From assembly GCA_007124075.1 (NCBI GenBank), contig SLFV01000182.1:1-5061 (forward strand): a DNA stretch of 5,061 bases. The letters are read 5' to 3'. Positions 1 through 5,061 of the stretch are shown here, piece after piece. Both the position numbers and the translations under genes were made by a program. This stretch comes from Roseimaritima sp. (GTDB lineage: Bacteria > Planctomycetota > Planctomycetia > Pirellulales > Pirellulaceae). A model generated the notes under the pieces. That model searched no databases. It saw only the letters and a program-made list of their open reading frames with translations, and was not told the DNA's origin. The first letter of the stretch is position 1. Each line of letters opens with the position of its first letter.

Positions 1-1233
1 ATTTCCGACGAAGTCGTGATTCTGAATCGAAAAAATCAAACTCTCAAACTTCGCCGCTGCGACCGATTCTGATGGCTCGACCCGACATCGCTCACGTCGC
101 AACGTTTGGGTGTAAACGTAACCCCGCCGCAATGTTGTATGAAGGTCACGGTCCGGGTAATAAGGACGGTGAGCCATATCCTGTCCGGGGCGAAGCACCG
201 CGTTGACCGAGTGCAGAAAATCATCGCACCACATCGCGTCAAACCCGGCACCGCCCTGGCTGGCGGGCTGCAAGATTTCGGGATCATAGACATTGCTTTC
301 GGCAATCAGGTGCAAAGGCCTGTCGACCTTGTTGCGCAATGCAGCAAAGCGTTGGCCAATTTCGGTTACGATATGCGGCGTGCTGTCGTCACACATGCAG
401 TGCAGCGCGTCCAAACGCAACCCATCGCAGTGGAATGCCTCGATCCAGTACAATGCATTGGCGATGATCCAACCCCGGACCGCCGCACGCACCATTGCCG
501 AAGGGGCATCAACATTGGGGGCATCCCCCCACGGTGTCCGATGTTGGGCCGAAGCATACGGTCCAAAAGCCGCCAGATAGTTTCCCTCGGGGCCCAGGTG
601 GTTGTAGACTACATCCATAATGACCGCGATCCCCAACGCGTGAGCCGCGTCGACCAAGCGTCTCAGATCATCGGGGGTTCCGTAGCTGTGCTGCGGTGCG
701 AACCACTGCACACCGTCATATCCCCAATTGCGCTGGCCAGCCGTCGCCGCGACCGGCAGCAGTTCCACAGCCGTGATTCCCAGTTCAGCCAGTTCCGGCA
801 GCCGCTCGCTGGCCGCTTGATAGGTTCCGGCCTTCGTGAACGTCCCTACATGCAGTTCGTAGATCACTAGGTCGGACTTTGCGACACCGCGATACGAAGC
901 GTCGTGCCAGTCGTAGTGATGCGGATCGACCAACTGACTGGGACCATGCACACCCAGCGGTTGAAATTGACTGGCCGGATCGGGTAGCAAGCGACCATCG
1001 GGTACGCGAAACCAATACCTTTGCCCCGCAGTGGCTGGTTGGGTGCGTTCAAACCAACCACCACGCGATCGCTGCAGCGGTTGGCCTGGCTGGGACTGGG
1101 CACCAGACCAGACCAACGATAGGTGCCGGCAACGCGGTGCCCAGACGCGAAAGGTTACCGTTCCATCAGGGTTGAATCGTGGGCCAAACGCATTGCCAGA
1201 ATCAAGCATCTGCTGGTTTTTCTGAAAGTTCAT
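1..1233 (-). CDS. treZ: Malto-oligosyltrehalose trehalohydrolase (TreZ), C-terminus outside window
   Basis: A GH13 enzyme of the cytoplasmic TreY-TreZ route: it hydrolyses the alpha-1,4 bond next to the terminal trehalose unit of maltooligosyl-trehalose and releases trehalose. I translated 411 codons from ATG at 1233 to the window edge with no stop. The N-terminal beta-sandwich (CBM48-like) contains FRVWAP near residues 28-33, then LLPDPASQFQPLGVHGPS around 82-99, typical of TreZ. The barrel motifs are YELHVGTF (125-132), DVVYNH (207-212), DGLRLDALH with nucleophile Asp275, LIAESN with acid/base Glu312, FDAMWCDDFLH (331-341) and NHD with Asp407. Family members are about 580-610 residues, so roughly 180 are missing because of the window edge, not a mutation. 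The start overlaps the oleA stop as ATGA and has no Shine-Dalgarno at usable distance (nearest GGAAG is about 19 bases upstream), so translation is probably coupled to oleA. Oddity: the usual NHDQ-V/I-GN reads NHDFVGN. GlgB and GlgX are less likely given the combination of motifs. Confidence 0.93.
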   Translation of the reverse strand, partial: MNFQKNQQMLDSGNAFGPRFNPDGTVTFRVWAPRCRHLSLVWSGAQSQPGQPLQRSRGGWFERTQPATAGQRYWFRVPDGRLLPDPASQFQPLGVHGPSQLVDPHHYDWHDASYRGVAKSDLVIYELHVGTFTKAGTYQAASERLPELAELGITAVELLPVAATAGQRNWGYDGVQWFAPQHSYGTPDDLRRLVDAAHALGIAVIMDVVYNHLGPEGNYLAAFGPYASAQHRTPWGDAPNVDAPSAMVRAAVRGWIIANALYWIEAFHCDGLRLDALHCMCDDSTPHIVTEIGQRFAALRNKVDRPLHLIAESNVYDPEILQPASQGGAGFDAMWCDDFLHSVNAVLRPGQDMAHRPYYPDRDLHTTLRRGYVYTQTLRRERCRVEPSESVAAAKFESLIFSIQNHDFVGN

Positions 1234-2357
1234 GGATGCGATAACAGTGCATCTTCCGGGTTCGTCGAAAATCGGGGCTCCTGTTCGGGAAGGTTGCCCG
1301 CAATCGGTGTCTCCGCCCACTGACAGCCCAGCATCACACTGTTGATCCCGGAACCGATGCCGAACAATCCCACGCGTTGACCCGCCCGAATCAAGCCCCA
1401 TTGGCAGGCCGCCGCTAACGTCAGTGGTAGGGCGACAGAGCCGGTATTCCCGAGCCACGCAAAGGTTGCGACATCGCGTTGCACCGGAATCCCCATCGCA
1501 GCCAGAATCAGTTCCCGATGACGGTGACCGACTTGATGACAGACCGATCGGTCGATCTGTTCACGCTGCCAATGGGATGCTGCCAGGAAGTCTGCAAACG
1601 TTGCCGCACCGGTGGCCACACCTGCCTCCAGCAGGCGCTGCGAATCGGTATCCATCAACGGATTCATCGCGGCTCCCGCTTTGTCTTCGTGACTGCAGCA
1701 CAAATCATGGTGCTGGGTGTTGGCGCGAGCGACCGCGGTGGTCAGCCCGCTGGCATTGGGCGTCCGGTTGCAATCCGCCAGCAATATCGCGCAACTGCCC
1801 GATCCGATCGTTAATGATGCAAAAGCAGGTTTGATCGTCTGCCTGGTCAGCGACTGATCCGCGTTTAAATGAGCAATCGTCTGTTCCAGCAGCGGTCGGC
1901 TGTTTTCCGTCCCCACAACAAGCCCTGCTTGGATCGACCCGGCTTCGATCAACTGTGCGATTTGCACCAGACCGTTCAGCAACCCCAGGCAGGCGTTGGA
2001 AACATCGTAAACCCAGCACTGCGGGCTCAGCCCCAAACCATGATGCACCTTGGATGCAGTGGCTGGCTCCAGAAAGTCCCGGCAGACACTGGCATGGACC
2101 AGGCACCCAACCTCGCTGGGATCGATACCTGCGGCGGCCAAAGCGGCTTGTCCACTTTGAATGCTGGGCCCACTGGGCAGCGTGCCTGCTGGCCAAACTC
2201 GTCTCTGCTCGATGCCGCTCATCAAAGCCAAACGACCCGCTGGCAAGCGTAATCGGCGGTAGACCGGTTCCAACCGCCGCTCTAACTCCTCGCTGGACCA
2301 GATCTCACTGGGCAGACAAGTTCCCATTGAAGCGATGCCGACGTTCTTGAACTGCAT
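1230..2357 (-). CDS. oleA: OleA-like thiolase-superfamily enzyme (KAS III fold)
   Basis: 375 residues. OleA performs non-decarboxylative head-to-head Claisen condensation of two fatty acyl-CoAs to a beta-keto acid, the first step of long-chain olefin synthesis. As I recall Xanthomonas OleA, this protein resembles it from the first residue (MQFKNVGIA against MLFQNVSIA), which supports the start at 2357. The residues expected for catalysis are present: Cys123 in VSNACLG, Glu97 in SVCRDFLEPATAS (a position characteristic of OleA rather than FabH), His274 in CHQVGHRH, and Asn304 in LGNTGS. The C-terminal GIGSGINS (333-340) is also typical. About 28 residues follow the usual end of the fold (after GCQW, 344-347); they are rich in Pro, Glu and Asn and look disordered. 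The downstream neighbour is treZ with a 4-base overlap. oleB, oleC and oleD are not visible, so the product and partner enzymes are uncertain. Alternative: another KAS III-type condensing enzyme with a different acyl acceptor. Confidence 0.85.
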   Translation of the reverse strand: MQFKNVGIASMGTCLPSEIWSSEELERRLEPVYRRLRLPAGRLALMSGIEQRRVWPAGTLPSGPSIQSGQAALAAAGIDPSEVGCLVHASVCRDFLEPATASKVHHGLGLSPQCWVYDVSNACLGLLNGLVQIAQLIEAGSIQAGLVVGTENSRPLLEQTIAHLNADQSLTRQTIKPAFASLTIGSGSCAILLADCNRTPNASGLTTAVARANTQHHDLCCSHEDKAGAAMNPLMDTDSQRLLEAGVATGAATFADFLAASHWQREQIDRSVCHQVGHRHRELILAAMGIPVQRDVATFAWLGNTGSVALPLTLAAACQWGLIRAGQRVGLFGIGSGINSVMLGCQWAETPIAGNLPEQEPRFSTNPEDALLSHP

Positions 2358-2410
2358 GGCAAATAATTGCCCCCACTGGAATTACGGTTTCGGTGTCATT
2401 TTGGGGGCAA
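2358..2410 (-). promoter_or_regulatory. oleA leader with two mutually exclusive hairpins next to the start codon
   Basis: Reading the minus-strand transcript, UUGCCCCC (plus 2410-2403) can pair over 8 bp with GGGGGCAA (plus 2374-2367), enclosing 28 bases. The GGCAA part of the latter can instead pair with UUGCC (plus 2362-2358), which lies directly before the AUG, with a 4-base loop. The two pairings exclude each other. No clear Shine-Dalgarno is present; the G-run ends about 12 bases before the AUG and sits inside both stems. This could be a translation-control switch or simply an inverted-repeat operator; the sequence alone does not decide. Confidence 0.4.
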
Positions 2411-2476
2411 GTGTAACGCAAAAAAGTGCGTCAGCGTAGCCGTCTGGGGTTGGGGCAGGGTCTCAGGATGCCGCTG

Positions 2477-2537
2477 TTTTCCCGCTTTTTGCTGGGTTTC
2501 CTTAGGTTTTCTGCGGGAAAAGTGCGCTCCGCCGCAC
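2477..2537. repeat. Paired inverted repeats in the oleA upstream region
   Basis: A perfect 9-bp inverted repeat TTTTCCCGC (2477-2485) / GCGGGAAAA (2513-2521) encloses 27 T-rich bases. It is followed immediately by a second perfect GC-rich hairpin, GTGCG (2522-2526) / CGCAC (2533-2537), with a 6-base loop. The arrangement could be a dispersed intergenic repeat unit, part of an RNA leader upstream of oleA, or a decayed element. No copy is present elsewhere in the window. Confidence 0.4.
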
Positions 2538-2583
2538 CCGGAAACTACGCCATCCTTACTCCCAGAAAAGCCCGCGACCGAGC

Positions 2584-2632
2584 TGGCTTTTGCCTTGCTA
2601 TCACCAGTGGCAGGGCTAGCAAAGCCATTTTT
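2584..2632 (+). repeat. Bulged hairpin followed by five T
   Basis: TGGCTTT (2584-2590) pairs with AAAGCCA (2621-2627). After a 6-base bulge, GCTA (2597-2600) continues the stem with TAGC (2617-2620). Five T follow at 2628-2632. This resembles a weak intrinsic terminator for a plus-strand transcript, but no plus-strand gene lies upstream in the gap. It could end a short unrecognised RNA or stop stray transcription before the plus-strand gene. Confidence 0.3.
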
Positions 2633-2933
2633 CACAAGATATGCCAAGTCGATTGCTGGAACGAATTTCAGCGGTAAAACAATCACCATCACACGAAGCT
2701 GACCAAGACGTTCAGAACTTTGTTTGACAGCCAACTGCTGACTACTTGGAAAGGAAGTCCCGCAAAAAATCTGGTTCGGATTGGAAATCGAATAGTGAGT
2801 GTGGCTGTTTCGCGCTAACTATTCTGCGAACTCCTCTCCGGGAAAATGGTCAATTGCGGATTCCAACCGACATGCCGGTGGGTGGCAAAATTCGATCGGT
2901 CACTGTTTCACTATTTTCACGTGCAAATCTGAC

Positions 2934-2939
2934 GAGGGA
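2934..2939 (+). promoter_or_regulatory. Shine-Dalgarno of the GATase-like gene (decides its start)
   Basis: GAGGGA ends 6 bases before ATG at 2946. This fixes the start at 2946 rather than at the in-frame ATG at 2799, whose extra 49 residues resemble nothing in the family. Confidence 0.75.
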
Positions 2940-2945
2940 CTGCAG

Positions 2946-3695
2946 ATGTCGGCAAAACCAATCATCGGGCTGAATGCGGATTTTCGAGCCGAACACCGCA
3001 ACACACCGGCCTACTCCTTTCTAGCGGCTGGGTATTATCAATCGGTTATCCGTGCTGGCGGAATTCCGGTGGTTTTACCGCCACTACACGAGGTGGAATC
3101 GATCAGCGGGGCCTTGGATGTGATGCACGGTTTCATCATGATCGGCGGCGGCGACTTGGATCCGCGGAACGACGGCTATGTGAAACACCCCAGCGTTCGT
3201 GAAATGGCGGCGACGCGGGAAAAATTTGACCGTCTGCTGGTTAACGAAATTTCAGAACGTCGCCTCCCGGTGTTCGGCATCGGTACGGGGATGCAACTGC
3301 TGAACGTCAGCCAGGGCGGTAGCTTGTACTACCACATTCCAGAAGATTTGCCTGCTGCAGTTCCGCATCGTGACGTGCACGATATGAACCATCGGCATGG
3401 TCTGCAGGTGGTTTCGGATTCGCTAATCGGCAATGTCTACGGAGAGGGCGAAATTCGCGTCAGCAGTAGGCATCACATGGCTGTTGATGAATTGGCTGCG
3501 GGATTCCGTGTCACGGCGCGTTGCCCCGACGGCGTCATCGAAGCGATTGAAAGTGAGATGATGGATTGGTTTGCGATTGGGACCCAGTTCCATCCTGAAT
3601 CGGGGGCGGCGTCGGCGTTGGATGTTCGTATTTTCGAGCTCTTCGTTGATGGCGTACGGGAACGGATGGAAAACGAGCTTCGTCTGGTCGCGTAA
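2946..3695 (+). CDS. PuuD-like class-I glutamine amidotransferase fold protein lacking the catalytic cysteine
   Basis: 249 residues, close to the usual length of the gamma-glutamyl-gamma-aminobutyrate hydrolase family (peptidase C26, PuuD-like), cytoplasmic. Family features in order: PIIGLNAD (5-12), YYQSVIRAGGIPVVLPP (30-46), the oxyanion-side motif IGGGDLDP (66-73), the nucleophile elbow region FGIGTGMQLLNVSQGG (110-125), the SSRHH motif (173-177) matching the family's N-S-x-H-H, and GTQFHPE with His216 and Glu218. The canonical elbow is G-I-C-R-G-x-Q; here Cys is Gly113 (codon GGT, 3282-3284) and the adjacent Arg is Thr114. The rest of the fold and the His/Glu pair are intact, so the gene looks maintained and not decayed. 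Ordinary Cys-dependent hydrolysis of glutamine or gamma-glutamyl substrates is therefore unlikely. It may bind a ligand, act as a regulatory subunit, or use different chemistry; the substrate is unknown. It is divergent from oleA and convergent with the permease gene. Confidence 0.85.
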   Translation: MSAKPIIGLNADFRAEHRNTPAYSFLAAGYYQSVIRAGGIPVVLPPLHEVESISGALDVMHGFIMIGGGDLDPRNDGYVKHPSVREMAATREKFDRLLVNEISERRLPVFGIGTGMQLLNVSQGGSLYYHIPEDLPAAVPHRDVHDMNHRHGLQVVSDSLIGNVYGEGEIRVSSRHHMAVDELAAGFRVTARCPDGVIEAIESEMMDWFAIGTQFHPESGAASALDVRIFELFVDGVRERMENELRLVA

Positions 3696-3775
3696 CTGCG
3701 CGAGTAGACTAGCGACTGGTTCGGTCTTCGGCGCGGCAGATGGAACTTGTCAGCGTATTGCATGAAGCAATTGAA

Positions 3776-4019
3776 GGCCGGACTTGGCAGGCAGCGGTCA
3801 AGGATGACGCGAAAGTCCGCTTAGGGAGGTAGCGGTGTCGGGCAGGATGCCGGTCGTCGGTATTGGTCAGGGACGGGCCAAAGCGCAAACAGGATGTTTG
3901 TGAAAGGTGGCGATTCGGGAGGAGTCGCTACGGGATAGGATGCCCCGGAATGGACGAGGGATCGTGTTTGAATCACCGGCCGTGCGTTGAACCCGAAAAA
4001 CGCACGGCCGGTTTTTTTT
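3776..4019 (+). ncRNA. Candidate CsrB/RsmZ-type (CsrA-sequestering) small RNA
   Basis: Plus-strand GGA occurs 13 times in 3780-3961, while TCC (GGA on the other strand) occurs once (3816-3818), a strong strand bias. Most of these GGA lie in apical loops of short hairpins: GTCA/TGAC at 3797-3808 (loop AGGA); CCGCT/AGCGG at 3817-3835 (loop contains AGGGA); GGC/GCC at 3841-3851 (loop AGGAT); TTGGTC/GGCCAA at 3863-3881 with one G-U pair (loop AGGGACG); CGCAAAC/GTTTGTG at 3884-3902 with one G-U pair (loop AGGAT); a 10-bp stem at 3907-3931 with two G-U pairs (loop GGGAG); and CGGG/CCCG at 3931-3947 (loop contains AGGA). An alternative long pairing CGGACTT/AAGTCCG (3779-3785 with 3813-3819) competes with the second hairpin. 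The series ends in a perfect intrinsic terminator. CsrB, RsmY and RsmZ RNAs present GGA in loops to bind CsrA/RsmA dimers. The 5' end is a guess; no promoter was recognised, and release from the 3' UTR of the upstream gene is possible. Confidence 0.6.
3976..4019 (+). terminator. Strong Rho-independent terminator
   Basis: A perfect 13-bp stem (3976-3988 with 3999-4011), GC-rich, with a 10-base loop, is followed by eight T at 4012-4019. It terminates plus-strand transcription. On the minus strand the sequence beyond the stem lacks a T-run, so it would end permease transcripts only weakly. It lies about 280 bases after the stop codon of the plus-strand protein gene, which fits better as the end of the GGA-rich RNA. 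Confidence 0.93.
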
Positions 4020-4062
4020 AGGCTCTTCCGGTACCAGGCCCGCGCAGTGCCCGGAATCCAGT

Positions 4063-4118
4063 GGTCTTGGCGCCGCGTCTGGAAAGACCCTCCACGCACG
4101 CTTTCTGCGCAGACGCAG
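4063..4118 (-). other. Small hairpins in the 3' region of the permease transcript
   Basis: CTGCG/CGCAG at 4105-4118 (4-base loop) starts 7 bases after the permease stop codon, and GGTCTT/AAGACC at 4063-4089 has a 15-base loop. Neither is followed by a T-run on the minus strand, so they are not typical intrinsic terminators. They may protect the transcript end or mean nothing. Confidence 0.25.
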
Positions 4119-4124
4119 TCGTTT

Positions 4125-5061
4125 CTATTTGCGCAAAAACGTTCGGATCGCCGCGTAGAATACCAGGCCAACTGGCACAACAATCAGTGCATTGCGCAGC
4201 CCCCAAGAATCTTGCTGCCAGCGGAAATGGAACGCAAAACCAGCAATCATCAATGTTGCCAGGGCGAACGCTATCGGCAGCCACGGCCAACCCGGGACCG
4301 GACGCGCACCTGGGGTCCCGCGAAAACCTGGCAATAGCAGCACCAGAATCGTCGCCGCACTGCTGAGCGACAACAGGAATGCTAGATACTCCAGCAGGTT
4401 TAGAAAACCAGCGTTCAGCACCAACGCAATTGCAATCACTGCCTGGACAACAATCCCCAGTCGGGGAGTTTCGTTTGACGAATCCAGGCAGGTAGGCAGC
4501 ATTCGATCGCGGGCCATTTGAGCGTAAACATGGGGCCCAACCTGGATCATTGCCAAAACCGAGGTGCCCAGTGAAACCAGGATCACCCCTCGGATTAATT
4601 CTCGCACCAGCGTTCCGCCCAGGTATTCTGTTGCGATCATCGCCACCTCGTTTTGGTTAGCAATCGCGGTGGATGGGGCCGCGTAAACAAACACAAAATT
4701 CAAAATGACATACAGAATCGTCACGCCTGCGGTCCCCCAAACCATGGAACGTGGGACACTGGAACGACCTTCTCGGGCAGCCCCGGCGATGTAGATCGCT
4801 GCGTTGTACCCCGCGTAACTGAATGAAATCCACATCAAACTACTCGCCCAAGTCCCCACCGCCGGCCAGCCAGAACGGACCGCCTGCGGTGATGCCTCCG
4901 ATTCCGCTTCAAGCAGCCTGGCCACGGGCTCGATTTCGACTGCCGTTCGGGAAGCCAGCACGATACAGCCCACCACGGCTAACAATGTCAGAAACACCAA
5001 CTTTGCTAGAACCACCGCCGTCTGCAGATGCGACGCAGGCCGCAACCCCAGCAGGTTGATG
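4125..5061 (-). CDS. APC-superfamily amino-acid permease, N-terminus outside window
   Basis: 311 residues are visible up to a TAG stop; the in-frame reading continues to the window edge, so the start lies beyond 5061. The TTG at 5045 is an internal Leu codon, not a start. The visible part begins with INLLGLRPASHLQ, which resembles the stretch before helix 5 in APC permeases. About eight hydrophobic segments follow, near TAVVLAKLVFLTLLAVV, SLMWISFSYAGYNAAIYIAGAA, VTILYVILNFVFVYAA, IRGVILVSLGTSVLAMI, GIVVQAVIAIALVLNAG, LLEYLAFLLSLSSAATILVL, WLPIAFALATLMIAGFAF and ALIVVPVGLVFYAA, matching helices 5-12 of a 12-helix transporter. FSYAGYNAA-Y-AGA and GPHVYAQMARDRMLP are typical of the AA_permease_2 group. 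It is probably an inner-membrane amino-acid or amine transporter; the substrate cannot be told from this part. It is convergent with the plus-strand genes. Confidence 0.9.
   Translation of the reverse strand, partial: INLLGLRPASHLQTAVVLAKLVFLTLLAVVGCIVLASRTAVEIEPVARLLEAESEASPQAVRSGWPAVGTWASSLMWISFSYAGYNAAIYIAGAAREGRSSVPRSMVWGTAGVTILYVILNFVFVYAAPSTAIANQNEVAMIATEYLGGTLVRELIRGVILVSLGTSVLAMIQVGPHVYAQMARDRMLPTCLDSSNETPRLGIVVQAVIAIALVLNAGFLNLLEYLAFLLSLSSAATILVLLLPGFRGTPGARPVPGWPWLPIAFALATLMIAGFAFHFRWQQDSWGLRNALIVVPVGLVFYAAIRTFLRK

Larger units (their letters stand above)
2358..2945. other. Intergenic region between divergent oleA and the GATase-like gene
   Basis: No reading frame here has a convincing start, ribosome binding site or recognisable protein motif. 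It holds the oleA leader structures (2358-2410), a short hairpin ACGCA/TGCGT at 2416-2431 with an A-rich loop, and larger inverted repeats at 2477-2537 and 2584-2627 described separately. The right half (2640-2930) is AT-richer than the flanking genes and should contain the promoter of the plus-strand gene. I found only a poor sigma70 match (TATTTT at 2912-2917 with weak -35 candidates), so I do not call a promoter. Confidence 0.6.
3696..4124. other. Intergenic region between convergent genes, holding the candidate small RNA
   Basis: No protein gene is supported. 3696-3775 shows only a small hairpin, ATTGC (3757-3761) / GCAAT (3767-3771), and no clear promoter. 3776-4019 is the GGA-rich structured stretch with its terminator. 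4020-4124 holds small hairpins just beyond the permease stop. Confidence 0.6.

Noticed and set aside
106..870. A 254-residue plus-strand open frame opposite treZ
   Set aside because: The minus-strand frame through the same bases carries all GH13/TreZ motifs without a stop; the plus frame has no recognisable motif and is a shadow.
1705..2196. A 163-residue minus-strand frame inside oleA
   Set aside because: It lies in a different frame of the same strand within a gene supported by catalytic residues; its composition looks like an out-of-frame translation.
1230..2357. FabH (fatty-acid initiation KAS III) as identity of the thiolase
   Set aside because: The Glu in the SVCRDFLEPATAS segment and the N-terminal resemblance point to OleA; FabH lacks this Glu.
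2396..2734. 112-residue minus-strand frame (TTG start) and overlapping plus-strand frames of 83 and 111 residues in the gap
   Set aside because: No ribosome binding site, no family motif, and the frames cross strong inverted repeats; treated as chance open frames.
2934..2939. AGGGA in the Shine-Dalgarno of the GATase-like gene as a CsrA target site
   Set aside because: Any good Shine-Dalgarno contains GGA, and no convincing hairpin presents it; too weak to claim.
2799..2945. N-terminal extension of the GATase-like protein from the ATG at 2799
   Set aside because: The extra 49 residues do not fit the family, whereas ATG 2946 has GAGGGA at ideal spacing and begins with the typical PIIGLNAD.
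3705..3710. TAGACT as a -10 box for the small RNA
   Set aside because: No acceptable -35 hexamer at 16-18 bases upstream, and planctomycete promoter signals are poorly defined.
3776..4019. RNase P RNA, SRP RNA, tmRNA or 6S RNA as identity of the non-coding RNA
   Set aside because: None of the conserved hallmarks I know for these RNAs (such as the P4 core of RNase P RNA, the SRP apical loop, or the tRNA-like ends of tmRNA) could be found; the repeated loop GGA pattern fits a CsrB-type RNA better.
3821..4183. 120-residue minus-strand frame across the terminator and GGA-rich region
   Set aside because: It runs through a perfect intrinsic terminator and overlaps the end of the permease gene; no motif or ribosome binding site.

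Overview
The window most likely comes from a planctomycete of the Rhodopirellula/Pirellulaceae type. This is inferred from a mid-50s GC impression, long intergenic gaps, and the combination of an OleA-type thiolase, a TreZ trehalohydrolase and a divergent class-I glutamine-amidotransferase-like protein. No rRNA or other marker gene is present, so the assignment is tentative.

Layout: (i) On the minus strand, 2357 down to 1, an oleA-like gene is followed by treZ, whose start overlaps the oleA stop by 4 bases (ATGA). treZ runs off the left edge, so its C-terminus is missing. (ii) 2358-2945 is a gap of about 590 bases with no convincing gene. It holds the oleA leader, with mutually exclusive hairpins against the start codon, and several inverted repeats. 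(iii) On the plus strand, 2946-3695 encodes a PuuD-like (peptidase C26 / class-I GATase fold) protein in which the nucleophilic cysteine is replaced by glycine, although the His and Glu of the triad remain. (iv) 3696-4124 is a second non-coding gap. Its plus strand carries a run of short hairpins with GGA in nearly every apical loop, ending in a perfect 13-bp stem followed by eight T. This is the architecture of a CsrA/RsmA-sequestering small RNA (CsrB/RsmZ type), and it is the most interesting object here. (v) On the minus strand, 5061 down to 4125, lies the C-terminal part of an APC-superfamily amino-acid permease (about eight membrane helices, N-terminus outside the window).

How they may fit together: OleA condenses two fatty acyl chains head to head and TreZ releases trehalose from glycogen-derived maltooligosyl-trehalose. 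Both draw on stored carbon or stress metabolism, but the usual partners (oleBCD, treY) are not visible, so a shared pathway is not shown. If the GGA-rich RNA is real, it would titrate CsrA, a regulator of carbon storage in other bacteria. A link to the neighbouring trehalose gene is speculation.
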